From contig NZ_CP133264.1 of NCBI RefSeq assembly GCF_030915445.1, forward strand, positions 806,001 to 870,000: a DNA stretch of 64,000 bases. The letters are read 5' to 3'. Position 1 is the first letter of the stretch. Each line of letters starts with the position of its first letter. The notes beneath the pieces are model-generated. The model saw only the letters and a program-made list of their open reading frames with translations, did not search any database and was not told where the DNA came from. The translations under genes were made by a program, and so were the position numbers. Positions 1 to 9,906 of the stretch are shown here, one piece after another. Source of the DNA: Clostridium sp. OS1-26 (GTDB lineage: Bacteria > Bacillota > Clostridia > Clostridiales > Clostridiaceae).

Positions 1-3000
1 TATTTTTTAGTTCCATCTTCAGCTGCTATTTGATCTTTAGTTTCAGTTTGGTTTCTCAACACTTCATTTTCCATAGCTTTAAAGGCTACTGAAAGCATGA
101 GCTTTATCCTGTTTAATTGGTTAACCTCACTTGCACCAGGATCATAATCTATAGCTGCTATGTTTGCACCAGGATATCTTCTTTTTAATTCCTTTATCAT
201 TCCCTTACCTGTAACATGATTAGGCAAACATGCAAAAGGCTGCATACATATAATATTCTTTGTTCCACTCTCTATAAGTTCTACCATTTCTGCAGTTAAG
301 AACCAACCTTCGCCAGTTTGATTACCTAATGATACTATTGGTGAAGCACCTTCTGCTAATTTTTCAATTTCTATAGGAGGACTAAATCTTTTGCTATTAG
401 CTAAAGCAGCCTTCATAGGTTTTCTATAATACTCAATAGCCTTTATAAAAGCATTACGTATAATTTTGTTTCCTCTATTTCCTGAAAGATATTCATATTT
501 AAACTTCGCATCGTATGCACAATACAGGAAGAAGTCTACTAAATCCGGCATTACTGCCTCAGCACCTTCTTTTTCAATAATATCTACAATATTATTATTT
601 GCTGTAGGATGAAATTTTACAAGTATCTCTCCTACTATTCCAATCTTAGGCTTTCTAATATTATTTATCTCTAAAGTATCAAAATCCTCTACTATAGCAT
701 ATACATTTTCTTTAAATTCTTTAAGATTTCCATTTATAACATTACACTTACACTTCTCAATCCATTTTTCATATAAAATATTAGCTGATCCAGGAATTTT
801 CTCATAAGGTCTTACTTTATAAAGTACCCTCATGAATAAGTCACCATATAATAACCCAATCATAGCTTTATTTAGAAGACCTGCAGTTATTTTAAATCCA
901 GGATTTTTCTCCATACCTATAGCATTCAACGATATTACCGGAATATTTGACATTCCAGCTTCCTTAAGAGCTTTTCTTAAAAAGCCTATATAGTTTGTTG
1001 CTCTACATCCCCCTCCTGTTTGGGTTATTAGTACGGATGTATTATTTAGGTCATATTTTCCTGATTTAAGCGCTTCAATTAGCTGTCCAACTACTATTAT
1101 AGAAGGGTAACATGCATCGTTATTTACATATTTTAGCCCTTCATCTACCGCCTTCTTATCTACAGAAGGTAAAACCTCTAGATTATATCCAGATGCTTTA
1201 AAAGCTTCTTGAACGAATTGAAAGTGTATCGGAGACATTTGTGGACTCAAAATTGTGTGCGTTTTTCTCATTTCCTTGCCAAAAACAATTCTGTCTGAGT
1301 TCTGCAGCACCTTCTCTGGCTTGAAGCCTATGCTATCTCTTTCTTCTAAAGCAGCCTTTAATGATCTTATTCTGATTTTAACCGCTCCTAAATTACTTCC
1401 CTCATCTATCTTTAAAACAGTATATATCTTTTTATAAGAACTTAATATATCTTGCACCTGATCTGTGGTTACTGCATCTAAGCCGCAGCCAAAAGAGTTT
1501 AGTTGTATAAGTTCTAAGTTTTCTTGAGTAGCGACAAAGCTTGCTGCAGCATATAATCTTGAATGGTAAACCCATTGATCTACAACTTTTAGAGGTCTCT
1601 CAACTTCTCCTAAATGTGCTATAGAATCCTCTGTTAAAACAGCCATTCCGTAAGAAGTAATTATATTCGGGATTCCATGGTTAATTTCTGGGTCTAAATG
1701 ATAAGGTCTTCCCGCTAATACTATACCTTTTTTGCCAGTTTCCTTTAGATATTGCAATACTTCTTCGCCTTTATTTCTTATATCTTTCTTAACCTTATGG
1801 TCTTCCTTATAGGCTTCTGCAACGGCTTGTTTAATCTCATCTCTACTTATATTGAAATCTTTTAATTCATCAAATAATCTTTTTACTAGTCTATTCTCAT
1901 TATCTATAGGCAAAAACGGGTTCATAAATTTAATATCTTTATCTCTTAAAATATCCATGTTATTCTTAATAACTTCTGGATATGATGTAACCATAGGGCA
2001 GTTATAGTTATTGTCTGCCTGAACTTGTTCCTTCTGTTCATATGGAATGCAAGGATAAAAAATAAAATTTACACCTCTGTTAACAAGACTGATTATATGT
2101 CCATGAACTATTTTTGCAGGGTAACAAGCTGATTCAGAAGGTATTGTTTCTATTCCAAGTTCATATATCTCCTTGGATGATCTAGGAGACAGTTCAACTC
2201 TAAATCCTAACTTAGTAAAGAAGGTAAACCAAAATGGGTAATTTTCATATATATTTAGCACTCTTGGAATACCAATAGAACCTCTTTTAGCTTCTTCTTT
2301 CTTTAGTGGCTTATACTGAAATACTTTTCTATATTTATAATCAAATATATTTGGTATTTCATTAGTCTTATTTTCTAAACCGGCACCTCTCTCACATCTA
2401 TTTCCTGAAATAAATTCTCTGCCATCAAAAAATTTATTTATAGTTAAGAGACAGTTATTGCTGCATTTTCCACACCTTTTCATGGTTATATCCGTTGAAA
2501 AACTATCTAGTTTATCAGATCCTAATAAGCTACTTTTTTTATCTTTTTTATATCTTTCTCTAGCTATTAAACCAGCTCCAAAGGCCCCCATAATACCTGC
2601 TATATCCGGTCTTACAACTTCTCTTTCGGATATAAGTTCAAAGGCCCTAAGAATAGAATCATTATAGAAGGTTCCACCCTGTACAATTATCTTCTTTCCG
2701 AGCTCCTTAGGATTTCTTATCTTTATAACCTTAAAAAGAGCATTTTTTATTACTGAATAAGAAAGCCCTGCCGATATATCACCTACAGAAGCTCCTTCTT
2801 TTTGGGCCTGTTTAACTTTTGAGTTCATAAAAACGGTACACCTTGAACCCAAGTCCACAGGTTTTTTTGAATAGGTTGCTGCCTTAGCAAAATCTTTTAC
2901 ATCCATATTTAAAGAATGAGCAAAAGTTTCTATAAATGAACCACATCCAGAGGAGCAAGCCTCATTAAGCATTATACTATCAATTACTCCATTCTTTATT

Positions 3001-4289
3001 TTTAGACATTTCATATCCTGTCCACCAATATCTAGAATAAAATCTACTCCCGGCTGGAAAAATTCTGCTGCCTTGTAGTGAGCTACAGTTTCAACTTCTC
3101 CTATATCCACTAAAAGAGCAGCTTTTATAAGCCCTTCTCCATAACCAGTAACTGCAGAATTTACTATGCTAGCTTTTGGAGGCAATTTGCTATATAAATC
3201 TTTTAATATTCTCACTGCAGACTTAAGCGGGCTTCCTTCATTACTTCCATAAAAAGAATAAAGTAAGTTACCATCATCATCAATAAGAGCTGCCTTAGTA
3301 GTAGTAGAACCTGCATCTATTCCTAAATAACAGTTTCCCTCAAAGTCTTCCAAACTTCTTTTTTGAACTACATATTTTTGGTGTCTTTCTCTAAAGCTTT
3401 GTAGTTCATGTTCATCTTTAAAAAGAGGCCTCAATGTCTGTACTGCATCACTTGTAAACTCTGCAATTTTAGGCAATTTTTCAATCAATGATTCAAAAGA
3501 CATTATATTCTCTTTTTTAGAGGTTAACGCAGCTCCAATAGCTACAAACAACTGAGAATTCTTAGGAAATATAATCTGTTTTTCTGTTAATTGTAAAGTT
3601 TCAATGAATCTATTCCTAAGCTCAGATAAGAAGTATAAAGGTCCTCCTAAAAATGCTACATTTCCCTTTATTGATTTACCACAAGCAAGTCCACTTATTG
3701 TTTGATTCACTACGGATTGGAATATAGACGCAGCTACGTCTTCCTTTGCAGCTCCTTCATTTAAAAGAGGCTGAATGTCAGTTTTAGCAAATACTCCACA
3801 TCTTGCTGCTATCGGATGAATGACCTTGTACCTCTTTGCAAGCTCATTTAATCCTTCTGCATCTGTTTGGAGTAATGATGCCATTTGATCAATAAAAGCT
3901 CCAGTTCCGCCAGCACATGTACCATTCATTCTTTGATCTATTCCATCATCAAAAAAAGTTATTTTAGCATCTTCTCCACCTAGCTCTATAGCTACATCTG
4001 TAGATGGAATAAATCTTTTTATGGTATTAGTACATGCTATTACTTCTTGTATGAATGATATATTCAACCATTCAGACACAGATAATCCACCGGATCCTGT
4101 CACCATTATTGTAATATTTGCTTCTTTGAAATAATCGTAAGCTTCTTTTATAACATCAATTATAGTACTTTTTATATCTGAAAAATGTCTTTGATATCTA
4201 CTATATACTATACTGTCCTTATTATCACAAATGACAACTTTTACTGTAGTTGATCCTACATCAAGACCAATATGGAATAAGTTTCTCAT
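1..4289 (-). CDS. 2-hydroxyacyl-CoA dehydratase activase-related giant protein (3' end at window edge)
   Basis: A continuous minus-strand frame of about 1429 codons starts at ATG 4289 and is still open at base 3; the last two visible bases read TA, so the stop probably lies just outside. Two ASKHA (BadF/BadG/BcrA/BcrD) ATPase domains follow each other: the first begins with a [10 protein letters not shown] phosphate loop near residue 8, the second with [10 protein letters not shown] near residue 320. A Cys-rich linker (CGKCSNNC near residue 608, then NRCERGAG) leads into the DUF2229/HgdB-like C-terminal half. In this family such proteins use ATP to inject an electron into dehydratase-type Fe-S enzymes. 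The substrate enzyme is not encoded here, so the partner is unknown. Confidence 0.9.
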   Translation of the reverse strand, partial: MRNLFHIGLDVGSTTVKVVICDNKDSIVYSRYQRHFSDIKSTIIDVIKEAYDYFKEANITIMVTGSGGLSVSEWLNISFIQEVIACTNTIKRFIPSTDVAIELGGEDAKITFFDDGIDQRMNGTCAGGTGAFIDQMASLLQTDAEGLNELAKRYKVIHPIAARCGVFAKTDIQPLLNEGAAKEDVAASIFQSVVNQTISGLACGKSIKGNVAFLGGPLYFLSELRNRFIETLQLTEKQIIFPKNSQLFVAIGAALTSKKENIMSFESLIEKLPKIAEFTSDAVQTLRPLFKDEHELQSFRERHQKYVVQKRSLEDFEGNCYLGIDAGSTTTKAALIDDDGNLLYSFYGSNEGSPLKSAVRILKDLYSKLPPKASIVNSAVTGYGEGLIKAALLVDIGEVETVAHYKAAEFFQPGVDFILDIGGQDMKCLKIKNGVIDSIMLNEACSSGCGSFIETFAHSLNMDVKDFAKAATYSKKPVDLGSRCTVFMNSKVKQAQKEGASVGDISAGLSYSVIKNALFKVIKIRNPKELGKKIIVQGGTFYNDSILRAFELISEREVVRPDIAGIMGAFGAGLIARERYKKDKKSSLLGSDKLDSFSTDITMKRCGKCSNNCLLTINKFFDGREFISGNRCERGAGLENKTNEIPNIFDYKYRKVFQYKPLKKEEAKRGSIGIPRVLNIYENYPFWFTFFTKLGFRVELSPRSSKEIYELGIETIPSESACYPAKIVHGHIISLVNRGVNFIFYPCIPYEQKEQVQADNNYNCPMVTSYPEVIKNNMDILRDKDIKFMNPFLPIDNENRLVKRLFDELKDFNISRDEIKQAVAEAYKEDHKVKKDIRNKGEEVLQYLKETGKKGIVLAGRPYHLDPEINHGIPNIITSYGMAVLTEDSIAHLGEVERPLKVVDQWVYHSRLYAAASFVATQENLELIQLNSFGCGLDAVTTDQVQDILSSYKKIYTVLKIDEGSNLGAVKIRIRSLKAALEERDSIGFKPEKVLQNSDRIVFGKEMRKTHTILSPQMSPIHFQFVQEAFKASGYNLEVLPSVDKKAVDEGLKYVNNDACYPSIIVVGQLIEALKSGKYDLNNTSVLITQTGGGCRATNYIGFLRKALKEAGMSNIPVISLNAIGMEKNPGFKITAGLLNKAMIGLLYGDLFMRVLYKVRPYEKIPGSANILYEKWIEKCKCNVINGNLKEFKENVYAIVEDFDTLEINNIRKPKIGIVGEILVKFHPTANNNIVDIIEKEGAEAVMPDLVDFFLYCAYDAKFKYEYLSGNRGNKIIRNAFIKAIEYYRKPMKAALANSKRFSPPIEIEKLAEGASPIVSLGNQTGEGWFLTAEMVELIESGTKNIICMQPFACLPNHVTGKGMIKELKRRYPGANIAAIDYDPGASEVNQLNRIKLMLSVAFKAMENEVLRNQTETKDQIAAEDGTKK

Positions 4290-4492
4290 AAATCATATCA
4301 CCTTTTTTTACAAATTAATAAGTTTATGGGAATTACATATTTTTCTTTTAAATTATCCTAGGGATAAAATAACGTATGTACATTTTAATACATATTTTTA
4401 TTATAACAATGTAAAACTCCAATTTTCATATGCTTTTTCATAAGCAATTTATATAATTCCTTAATACTAAATATATAGTTTATAAGAAAAAA

Positions 4493-4521
4493 AATAACCA
4501 TATCGGCAATATACGGTTATT
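4493..4521. repeat. Short hairpin in the divergent intergenic region
   Basis: AATAACC and GGTTATT pair around an imperfect stem and a small loop. The hairpin lies in the 404-bp gap between divergent genes, so it is not at the end of either. It could be a leader structure or operator. Apart from this and the longer palindrome next to it, I see nothing else in the gap. Confidence 0.35.
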
Positions 4522-4640
4522 ATATAATTTTGTTAAATTTACATAAATGAGATATAAGCGTATGAAATCCCATAATAATACTTTTCTATAGTAACATTAT
4601 AACATATATTTGTCTCTATCTGTTTACTAATTGTTCAAAT

Positions 4641-4680
4641 ATAACATAATGTTAAAATTTCTATTTTAACATTATGTTAT
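4641..4680. promoter_or_regulatory. Perfect 18-bp inverted repeat upstream of the ABC transporter
   Basis: Arms ATAACATAATGTTAAAAT and ATTTTAACATTATGTTAT are exact reverse complements separated by TTCT. Each arm contains the near-palindrome AACATAATGTT, so the element looks like two facing operator half-sites. It ends 50 bp before the preferred TTG start of the transporter ATPase. It has no T-tract and no gene ends there, which argues for an operator or 5'UTR structure and against a terminator. Confidence 0.5.
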
Positions 4681-4729
4681 AGCCGTTCATATAATGAAAT
4701 ATGTCAAAACTTTTATAGGAGATGATCTC

Positions 4730-5488
4730 TTGGATAAAGTATCTGTTAATAACATTTATATGAACTATCATTCGCTAAAAGGATTAACCAAGGCTATAAA
4801 TGATATAACCTTTACAGTATCAGATGGTGAATTTCTTAGTATAGTGGGGCCTTCAGGTTGTGGAAAATCAACCTTACTTAATATAATTGCAGGACTTTTG
4901 AAGCCATCTAATGGAGAAATATATGTTGATGGTGAAGTTTCAAGTTCTATATCAACTAAAATGGGGTATATGTTTCAAAGAGACCACTTATTTGATTGGT
5001 TAACAGTATGGGACAATATACTTCTTGGATTAAAAATACAACATAAGCCTGTAAATTTGTATAAAGAAAAGATTAACTCCCTGCTAAATGACTATGGATT
5101 ATGGGATTTTAGATTCCATCATCCCTCAGAGCTTTCCGGTGGTATGCGGCAAAAAGTTGCCTTGATTAGAACTCTTGCCCTTAATCCTGAAGTTTTACTT
5201 TTGGATGAGCCCTTCTCAGCTTTAGATTACCAAACTAGACTTAATATAAGTGATGAAATTTATAAGATAATTAAAAAAGAAGGTAAAACGGCAATTATGG
5301 TCACACATGATATTTCTGAAGCCATATCAATGTCTAATAGAATAATTGTTTTAACAAATCGCCCTGCAAAGATAAGCAAAATATTTGATATTGATTTTTC
5401 AATCCCTCATGATTCGCCATTAAAATGCAGGGAAGACTCTAAGTTCAGACTTCACTTCAACAATGTATGGAAGGAGTTAAACTCTTAA
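4730..5488 (+). CDS. ABC transporter ATPase, nitrate/sulfonate/taurine (SsuB/TauB) type
   Basis: The product is a 252-residue nucleotide-binding subunit with Walker A GPSGCGKST at residues 40-48, signature LSGGMRQ, Walker B LLLDEP and the switch histidine in VTHD. I chose the TTG at 4730 because AGGAG lies 7 bp upstream and the protein then begins at the usual distance from Walker A; the in-frame ATG at 4694 has no good ribosome binding site. The gene overlaps the permease start (TAATG). The family imports small organic anions or pyrimidine precursors; the substrate cannot be read from the ATPase. Confidence 0.88.
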   Translation: MDKVSVNNIYMNYHSLKGLTKAINDITFTVSDGEFLSIVGPSGCGKSTLLNIIAGLLKPSNGEIYVDGEVSSSISTKMGYMFQRDHLFDWLTVWDNILLGLKIQHKPVNLYKEKINSLLNDYGLWDFRFHHPSELSGGMRQKVALIRTLALNPEVLLLDEPFSALDYQTRLNISDEIYKIIKKEGKTAIMVTHDISEAISMSNRIIVLTNRPAKISKIFDIDFSIPHDSPLKCREDSKFRLHFNNVWKELNS

Positions 5489-6288
5489 TGATTGATGAAA
5501 TTAGAGAACATGAATTATATATAAAAAATGTTAAAAGAAGAAAAAGAAATATTGTAATTACTAGAATATCGATTTTAGTAGCAATATTTTTATTATGGGA
5601 AATTGCAGGAGATTTAAAATGGATAGATCCATTTTTGACAAGTACTCCATCAAGAATGTGGAAAAGTCTTGTTAAATTATATATGGAAGGAAGCTTATTT
5701 AAACATATTTGGGTTACTTGCTATGAGACTATATTAGGATTTGTCCTTGGAACACTCCTTGGTACTCTAATCGCTGTAATATTATGGTGGTCTGACTTCA
5801 TTTCAAAAGTAATGGATCCGTATATTGTTGTGCTTAATGCCCTTCCAAAAGTAGCTCTTGCACCAATCATAATATTTTGGGTTGGAAACGGTACTCCTGC
5901 AATAATTTTAGTAGCTCTTCTTATATCAATAGTGGTTACTATAATAACTGTACTAAATGGCTTTAATGAGGTTGATATAGATAAAATAAAGCTTCTTAAA
6001 ACTTTTGGAGCTTCTAAGCTTCAGATATTAATTTACTTGATAATACCATCCTCAATCCCTACATTGGTTTCAGCATTAAAAATAAATGTAGGACTTTCCT
6101 GGGTAGGAGTTATAATGGGCGAATTTCTAGTAGCTAAGGATGGATTAGGCTTTTTAATAATATTCGGTGGTCAAATAGCGCAATTGGATACAGTTATGCT
6201 CAGCATTATAATATTAGCGATACTCGCGTATTTAATGTATGAAGCGGTGGAGCTTTTAGAGAAAAAGCTAAGAATGTGGCTCTCGTAA
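5488..6288 (+). CDS. ABC transporter permease, SsuC/TauC type
   Basis: This integral membrane subunit of 266 residues has about six hydrophobic segments and the BPD_transp_1 cytoplasmic loop (the stretch ending in KTFGASKLQILIYLIIPSS). The ATG at 5488 overlaps the stop of the ATPase and follows GGAAGGAG, so translation is probably coupled. An in-frame ATG at 5467 also exists but overlaps the ATPase more deeply. No substrate-binding protein follows, which is odd for this importer class; it may be encoded elsewhere. Confidence 0.88.
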   Translation: MIDEIREHELYIKNVKRRKRNIVITRISILVAIFLLWEIAGDLKWIDPFLTSTPSRMWKSLVKLYMEGSLFKHIWVTCYETILGFVLGTLLGTLIAVILWWSDFISKVMDPYIVVLNALPKVALAPIIIFWVGNGTPAIILVALLISIVVTIITVLNGFNEVDIDKIKLLKTFGASKLQILIYLIIPSSIPTLVSALKINVGLSWVGVIMGEFLVAKDGLGFLIIFGGQIAQLDTVMLSIIILAILAYLMYEAVELLEKKLRMWLS

Positions 6289-6409
6289 CTGCATAAAAAA
6301 ATAAAATGTGGTTATGATTTTTAATGGAATATTTTTCCGAAAAATTCGATATAAATTTATTACAACAACAGAACGAAAAAATGTTTTGGTAAACCTAAGG
6401 AGGATCAAA

Positions 6410-6772
6410 ATGAGCTACTTTCACAAGGCTAATGAATATTATAATGCTAAAGATTATAAAAAAGCGCTAGATATGTACGAAAAGGCCATTAAACTTAAAG
6501 AAAATGAAGCATCTTCACTTTATAATTCTGCTGTATGCTTTATAAAACTTAAAGAATATGATAAAGCTATTCCTCTATTAAAATCTGCTATTAGTTTAAA
6601 ACAAGAAAGCAAGTACTTTTTTAACCTTGGATATTGTTATACCATGCTAAAGAATAATAAAAAGGCTTTAGTATATTTTAATACAGCATGGAGCCTAAAT
6701 AATGATGATACTGACTGTGAAAAAGCAATAAATATAATAATTAAAAATCACCTATCAAAAAAATCAAAATAA
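6410..6772 (+). CDS. TPR repeat protein
   Basis: The 120-residue product begins at an ATG preceded by AAGGAGG; an in-frame upstream ATG at 6308 lacks such a site. The sequence is a run of about three tetratricopeptide repeats (for example YYNAKDYKKALDMYEKAIKL, then a second unit ending LLKSAISL), a helical scaffold for protein-protein contacts. There is no signal peptide or membrane segment, so it should be cytosolic. It follows the ABC permease by about 120 bp. Its partner is unknown. Confidence 0.8.
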   Translation: MSYFHKANEYYNAKDYKKALDMYEKAIKLKENEASSLYNSAVCFIKLKEYDKAIPLLKSAISLKQESKYFFNLGYCYTMLKNNKKALVYFNTAWSLNNDDTDCEKAINIIIKNHLSKKSK

Positions 6773-6775
6773 AAT

Positions 6776-6805
6776 ACAGCTTGAAGTATCTAATCTTCAA
6801 GCTGT
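6776..6805. terminator. Bidirectional intrinsic terminator
   Basis: ACAGCTTGAAG and CTTCAAGCTGT form an 11-bp perfect stem with an 8-base loop, followed by GTTTTTATTT on the plus strand and a T-rich run on the minus strand. It separates the convergent TPR and deacetylase genes. Confidence 0.85.
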
Positions 6806-6809
6806 GTTT

Positions 6810-7679
6810 TTATTTCAGAGTATCAAAATTATATCCCTTAGATTGTAAATATTCTATTACCTGTGGAAGAGCCTCCACTGTAGTAACCTTAGCAGGAGCA
6901 TCATGCATTAAAATTACTACATGGTCTTGGGTAGTGTATTTTTTCAACTCATCAAGCAAACCACTTACAGGAACATTGGGACGCTCAGCATCGCCGGTTA
7001 AGTCATTCCAGTCTATATAATGATAACCAGCCTTTTTTGCTGCTTCTCTAAAAGGTGCTAATTTTGTCCCAAAAGAGCCTCCTGGAAATCTTGCAAGCTT
7101 TAAATTATAATCATTACCTATTACAGATTTTAAAACCTTGTCCCCTTTATCTAAATCACTAATAAAAACACTTGGGTTTGAATATATGTGTTTCATGTTG
7201 TGAGAATAGGTATGATTTCCAACTACATGTCCTTCTGCTATCTCTCTTTTTACTAACTCGCTATTTTGCTCAGCATTTTGTCCAATAACAAAAAAGGTTG
7301 CTTTTATATTATATTTTTTTAGTATGTCCAATATCTTTGGTGTATTATTTGTTGATGGACCATCATCAAAAGTTAAATATGCAACTTTTTTACCATCTGG
7401 TTTATATGGGTCAAAGTCTCCACTACTATTGCTGCTTTTTTTATTATCACTATTTACCGCACTTTCTCTCTTATTCATAGCTTCGTCGGAAGGTTTCTTT
7501 TCTTGTTGCTTGGAGCTGTCATTTGCAGCACTTACAACAACATTACTCTTCTTATGAGATATTTTACCGCCAACAAAGAATCCAAAAGAAAAGAGTACTA
7601 ATAAAGAAAATGCAGTAATGATGGCATTTCTTTTTTTTCTTCTTCTATTTTTCTTAATTCTTTCTTCATATTTCTCCAT
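6810..7679 (-). CDS. Membrane-anchored polysaccharide deacetylase (NodB homology)
   Basis: The 289-residue product has a basic N-terminus and one membrane segment (residues about 18-38), a Lys/Ser/Asp-rich linker, and a C-terminal CE4 domain from about residue 95. All five CE4 motifs are visible: TFDDGPS, NHTYSH with the two metal histidines, RFPGGS, the YIDWN region and ILMHD. The family removes acetyl groups from N-acetylglucosamine or muramic acid in peptidoglycan or chitin-like polymers outside the membrane. Cell-wall modification, perhaps lysozyme resistance or sporulation, is likely; the exact substrate is inferred only. Confidence 0.92.
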   Translation of the reverse strand: MEKYEERIKKNRRRKKRNAIITAFSLLVLFSFGFFVGGKISHKKSNVVVSAANDSSKQQEKKPSDEAMNKRESAVNSDNKKSSNSSGDFDPYKPDGKKVAYLTFDDGPSTNNTPKILDILKKYNIKATFFVIGQNAEQNSELVKREIAEGHVVGNHTYSHNMKHIYSNPSVFISDLDKGDKVLKSVIGNDYNLKLARFPGGSFGTKLAPFREAAKKAGYHYIDWNDLTGDAERPNVPVSGLLDELKKYTTQDHVVILMHDAPAKVTTVEALPQVIEYLQSKGYNFDTLK

Positions 7680-7759
7680 AATTCACCATCTCCTATAATC
7701 TCGTCAACAACATTATACTGCTTTTTGGTGAAAAATCATATTACAATTTAGTAACATTT

Positions 7760-8941
7760 TTACCACTCTCCAGCTATTTGAGATCCTCTATGATCCAAGT
7801 CAAATCTTTTGCTATTAAAGTAATTTCCTCCTTTATAAAAGGTTGTATCAACGTTAATCCATTTTCCTTCTTCAGGTATATACACTTGGTTCCATGCATG
7901 GCTTACCCAGCTGACACCATTAAACCCTTCACCAGTTATTAATCTTACTTTAATATGATTAGCCCTAGCCATCGCAACATACAAACAGGAATAGTCAAAG
8001 CAAATCCCTTTACCTGTGTTAAAGGTAGGTATAGCCCCTGACTCCACATTAAAGTTGTTGTTTAATACTTTATTCGCTTTATCATGATCATAACTTATGT
8101 TACTTCCTATCCAATTATATATTATCTTAGCTTTTCCCTTTGTATCAGATTCCTTAGCAGTAATTTCTCTCGCTGTCTTATCTATTTCTGCATCAGACTT
8201 TACACCCTGATCTAATGTAACTCCATTGTAATAGACTATAGTCCTGCCTTTGCTAACACTTTTTCCTGGCGTGGTTTCTTTAGACTCAGGTTCTTTTATT
8301 ACAATCCTAAAAGAATTATTTATTATACCTGGTAACTTTTTAGCTATTTGAGAGTCTGTAATAGGGATAACTATTTCTTTGCATATAGTATTGTATGGTT
8401 TAGATGCTTCCAGGTGCTCATTAAGTTTTTCACTAGCACCAAATATAGACATTATATTTAATACAAAAGTTACTATGAGTACGTAACATACAGCCTTAGG
8501 AAACTGAGCAAGCATTCCTGCTATTCTCTTAAAAAAGCTGCTCTTTGAGCTCAAAAACTTTTCTAGCCCATCTAGTACGGGATAAAGGGTTACGTAGCTT
8601 ATAAGGTCAAAAATCAATTTAATAATTCTATATACTATGAATATAAGTATTGGTATTACAACCGCATATACTATAAAACTATTGCTTTCTATATACTGAA
8701 CTACACTATCGGGTATAATTTTATATATCTGTTTATAAACACCAGCTTCGTGCTGTAAAAATATTTTTTTGCCATAATAAATTCCTAATACTAAAGAAAT
8801 AATAAAAGAAATATTTCTATTTATTTCATCTATTCCAGCCTTCAAGTTACTTGAGGAAAATTTAAATAAGAAACCTTTTAAAAGAGGATATAAAAATACT
8901 AAAACTAATACAAGTGTTACAGGATTAATATTCTTATTCAT
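7760..8941 (-). CDS. Membrane protein with transglutaminase-like domain
   Basis: About four hydrophobic segments occupy the first 160 residues, followed by a soluble region ending in a transglutaminase/protease fold. The catalytic triad is visible: Cys in GKGICFDYS, His in SHAWNQV and Asp in INVDTTF. I start at ATG 8941, 9 bp after GAGGTG; the GTG at 8953 is part of that ribosome binding site. In the family such proteins act on peptides or cell-wall material outside the membrane, but the substrate is not known. The gene follows the deacetylase region on the same strand. Confidence 0.85.
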   Translation of the reverse strand: MNKNINPVTLVLVLVFLYPLLKGFLFKFSSSNLKAGIDEINRNISFIISLVLGIYYGKKIFLQHEAGVYKQIYKIIPDSVVQYIESNSFIVYAVVIPILIFIVYRIIKLIFDLISYVTLYPVLDGLEKFLSSKSSFFKRIAGMLAQFPKAVCYVLIVTFVLNIMSIFGASEKLNEHLEASKPYNTICKEIVIPITDSQIAKKLPGIINNSFRIVIKEPESKETTPGKSVSKGRTIVYYNGVTLDQGVKSDAEIDKTAREITAKESDTKGKAKIIYNWIGSNISYDHDKANKVLNNNFNVESGAIPTFNTGKGICFDYSCLYVAMARANHIKVRLITGEGFNGVSWVSHAWNQVYIPEEGKWINVDTTFYKGGNYFNSKRFDLDHRGSQIAGEW

Positions 8942-9019
8942 TATAATAATCACCTCTTAATCAGTTGATAATTTCTATACTTAACAAAATACTTTTACGT
9001 TTTAATCTAAGAGGCCTTG

Positions 9020-9877
9020 TTAAATATAAGAGTCTTTTATAATATTATTTAATGCTGCTTTTATGTCATTCCAAGAATATCCTCTTCTCAAAAGATAGTC
9101 TCCTAACTTCTTATAAAGTTTTCTAACATCACTTTCAGATTTTATTAATATTTTATATCTTTTCTCTGCCAGTTCATATAATTTATCTATATCCTCATTC
9201 ACCTTATCTTCAGCTTCTTTTTCATATATATCATCTATATCCTGTTTTACTACTTGATTTAAAACACCTTGTACTATATCTAAATTATAGCCCTTTCTAA
9301 TTAGGTATTCTCTTAATTTTTTATGAATATTTCTGATATCCTGTTCACTTTTAATTAATAAATTATATTTTTTTTCCGCCAATTTTAAAGCGGAGCTTTC
9401 CTCAGATTCTTTATCTATATAACATAGCTTTTCATTTATTATTTCTTCACTTATTCCTTTATTAATTAATGCGTATTTTATTTTATTTCTACCTTGAGAG
9501 TTCATTTTATCTTTTATGTACATTTGTGCATACTTATTATCATTTATAAAATCATACTGTTTGAGAAACTCTTTAGTTCTTTTCACAACTTTCTCATCGT
9601 AACCTTTTTCAATTAATTTATCAGTAATCTGCCTCTCTGTTTTATACGATTTTTCGATCATTTTTAGGGAGGTGCTCTTACATTTTATATAATTATCTTC
9701 ATTTGCTATTTCCTCTAAAGTATCTTTCTCTATAATCTTATCCTTTGAAAGATTATGAGTATATACAAGTTCTGCACTACATGCGAAAGCAAATTCATCA
9801 TTTACATATATATTAACTCTATCTTTATTTCTTTTCTGCACTTCAATCTTTGTAATAACATATTTATCTTTACTCAT
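9020..9877 (-). CDS. recX: RecX family regulator of RecA, enlarged by an internal duplication
   Basis: The start at ATG 9877 is preceded by GGAGAG. RecX proteins are three-helix repeat proteins of about 150-270 residues that bind RecA filaments and modulate recombination. The N-terminal block (YVITKIEVQKRNKDRVNIYV) and the central Y(I/T)..QI.. helices are typical. The C-terminal half carries a tandem duplication of about 47 residues: KLAEKKYNLLIKSEQDIR and ELAEKRYKILIKSESDVR head two parallel copies. This makes the protein 285 residues. The M16 peptidase gene ends 30 bp upstream, suggesting cotranscription. Confidence 0.88.
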   Translation of the reverse strand: MSKDKYVITKIEVQKRNKDRVNIYVNDEFAFACSAELVYTHNLSKDKIIEKDTLEEIANEDNYIKCKSTSLKMIEKSYKTERQITDKLIEKGYDEKVVKRTKEFLKQYDFINDNKYAQMYIKDKMNSQGRNKIKYALINKGISEEIINEKLCYIDKESEESSALKLAEKKYNLLIKSEQDIRNIHKKLREYLIRKGYNLDIVQGVLNQVVKQDIDDIYEKEAEDKVNEDIDKLYELAEKRYKILIKSESDVRKLYKKLGDYLLRRGYSWNDIKAALNNIIKDSYI

Positions 9878-9906
9878 TTTAAACTCTCCAATTAAGCATA
9901 TCAAGA

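Noticed and set aside
6781..7557. Plus-strand frames opposite the polysaccharide deacetylase
   Set aside because: They are shadows of a gene with all CE4 motifs on the minus strand.
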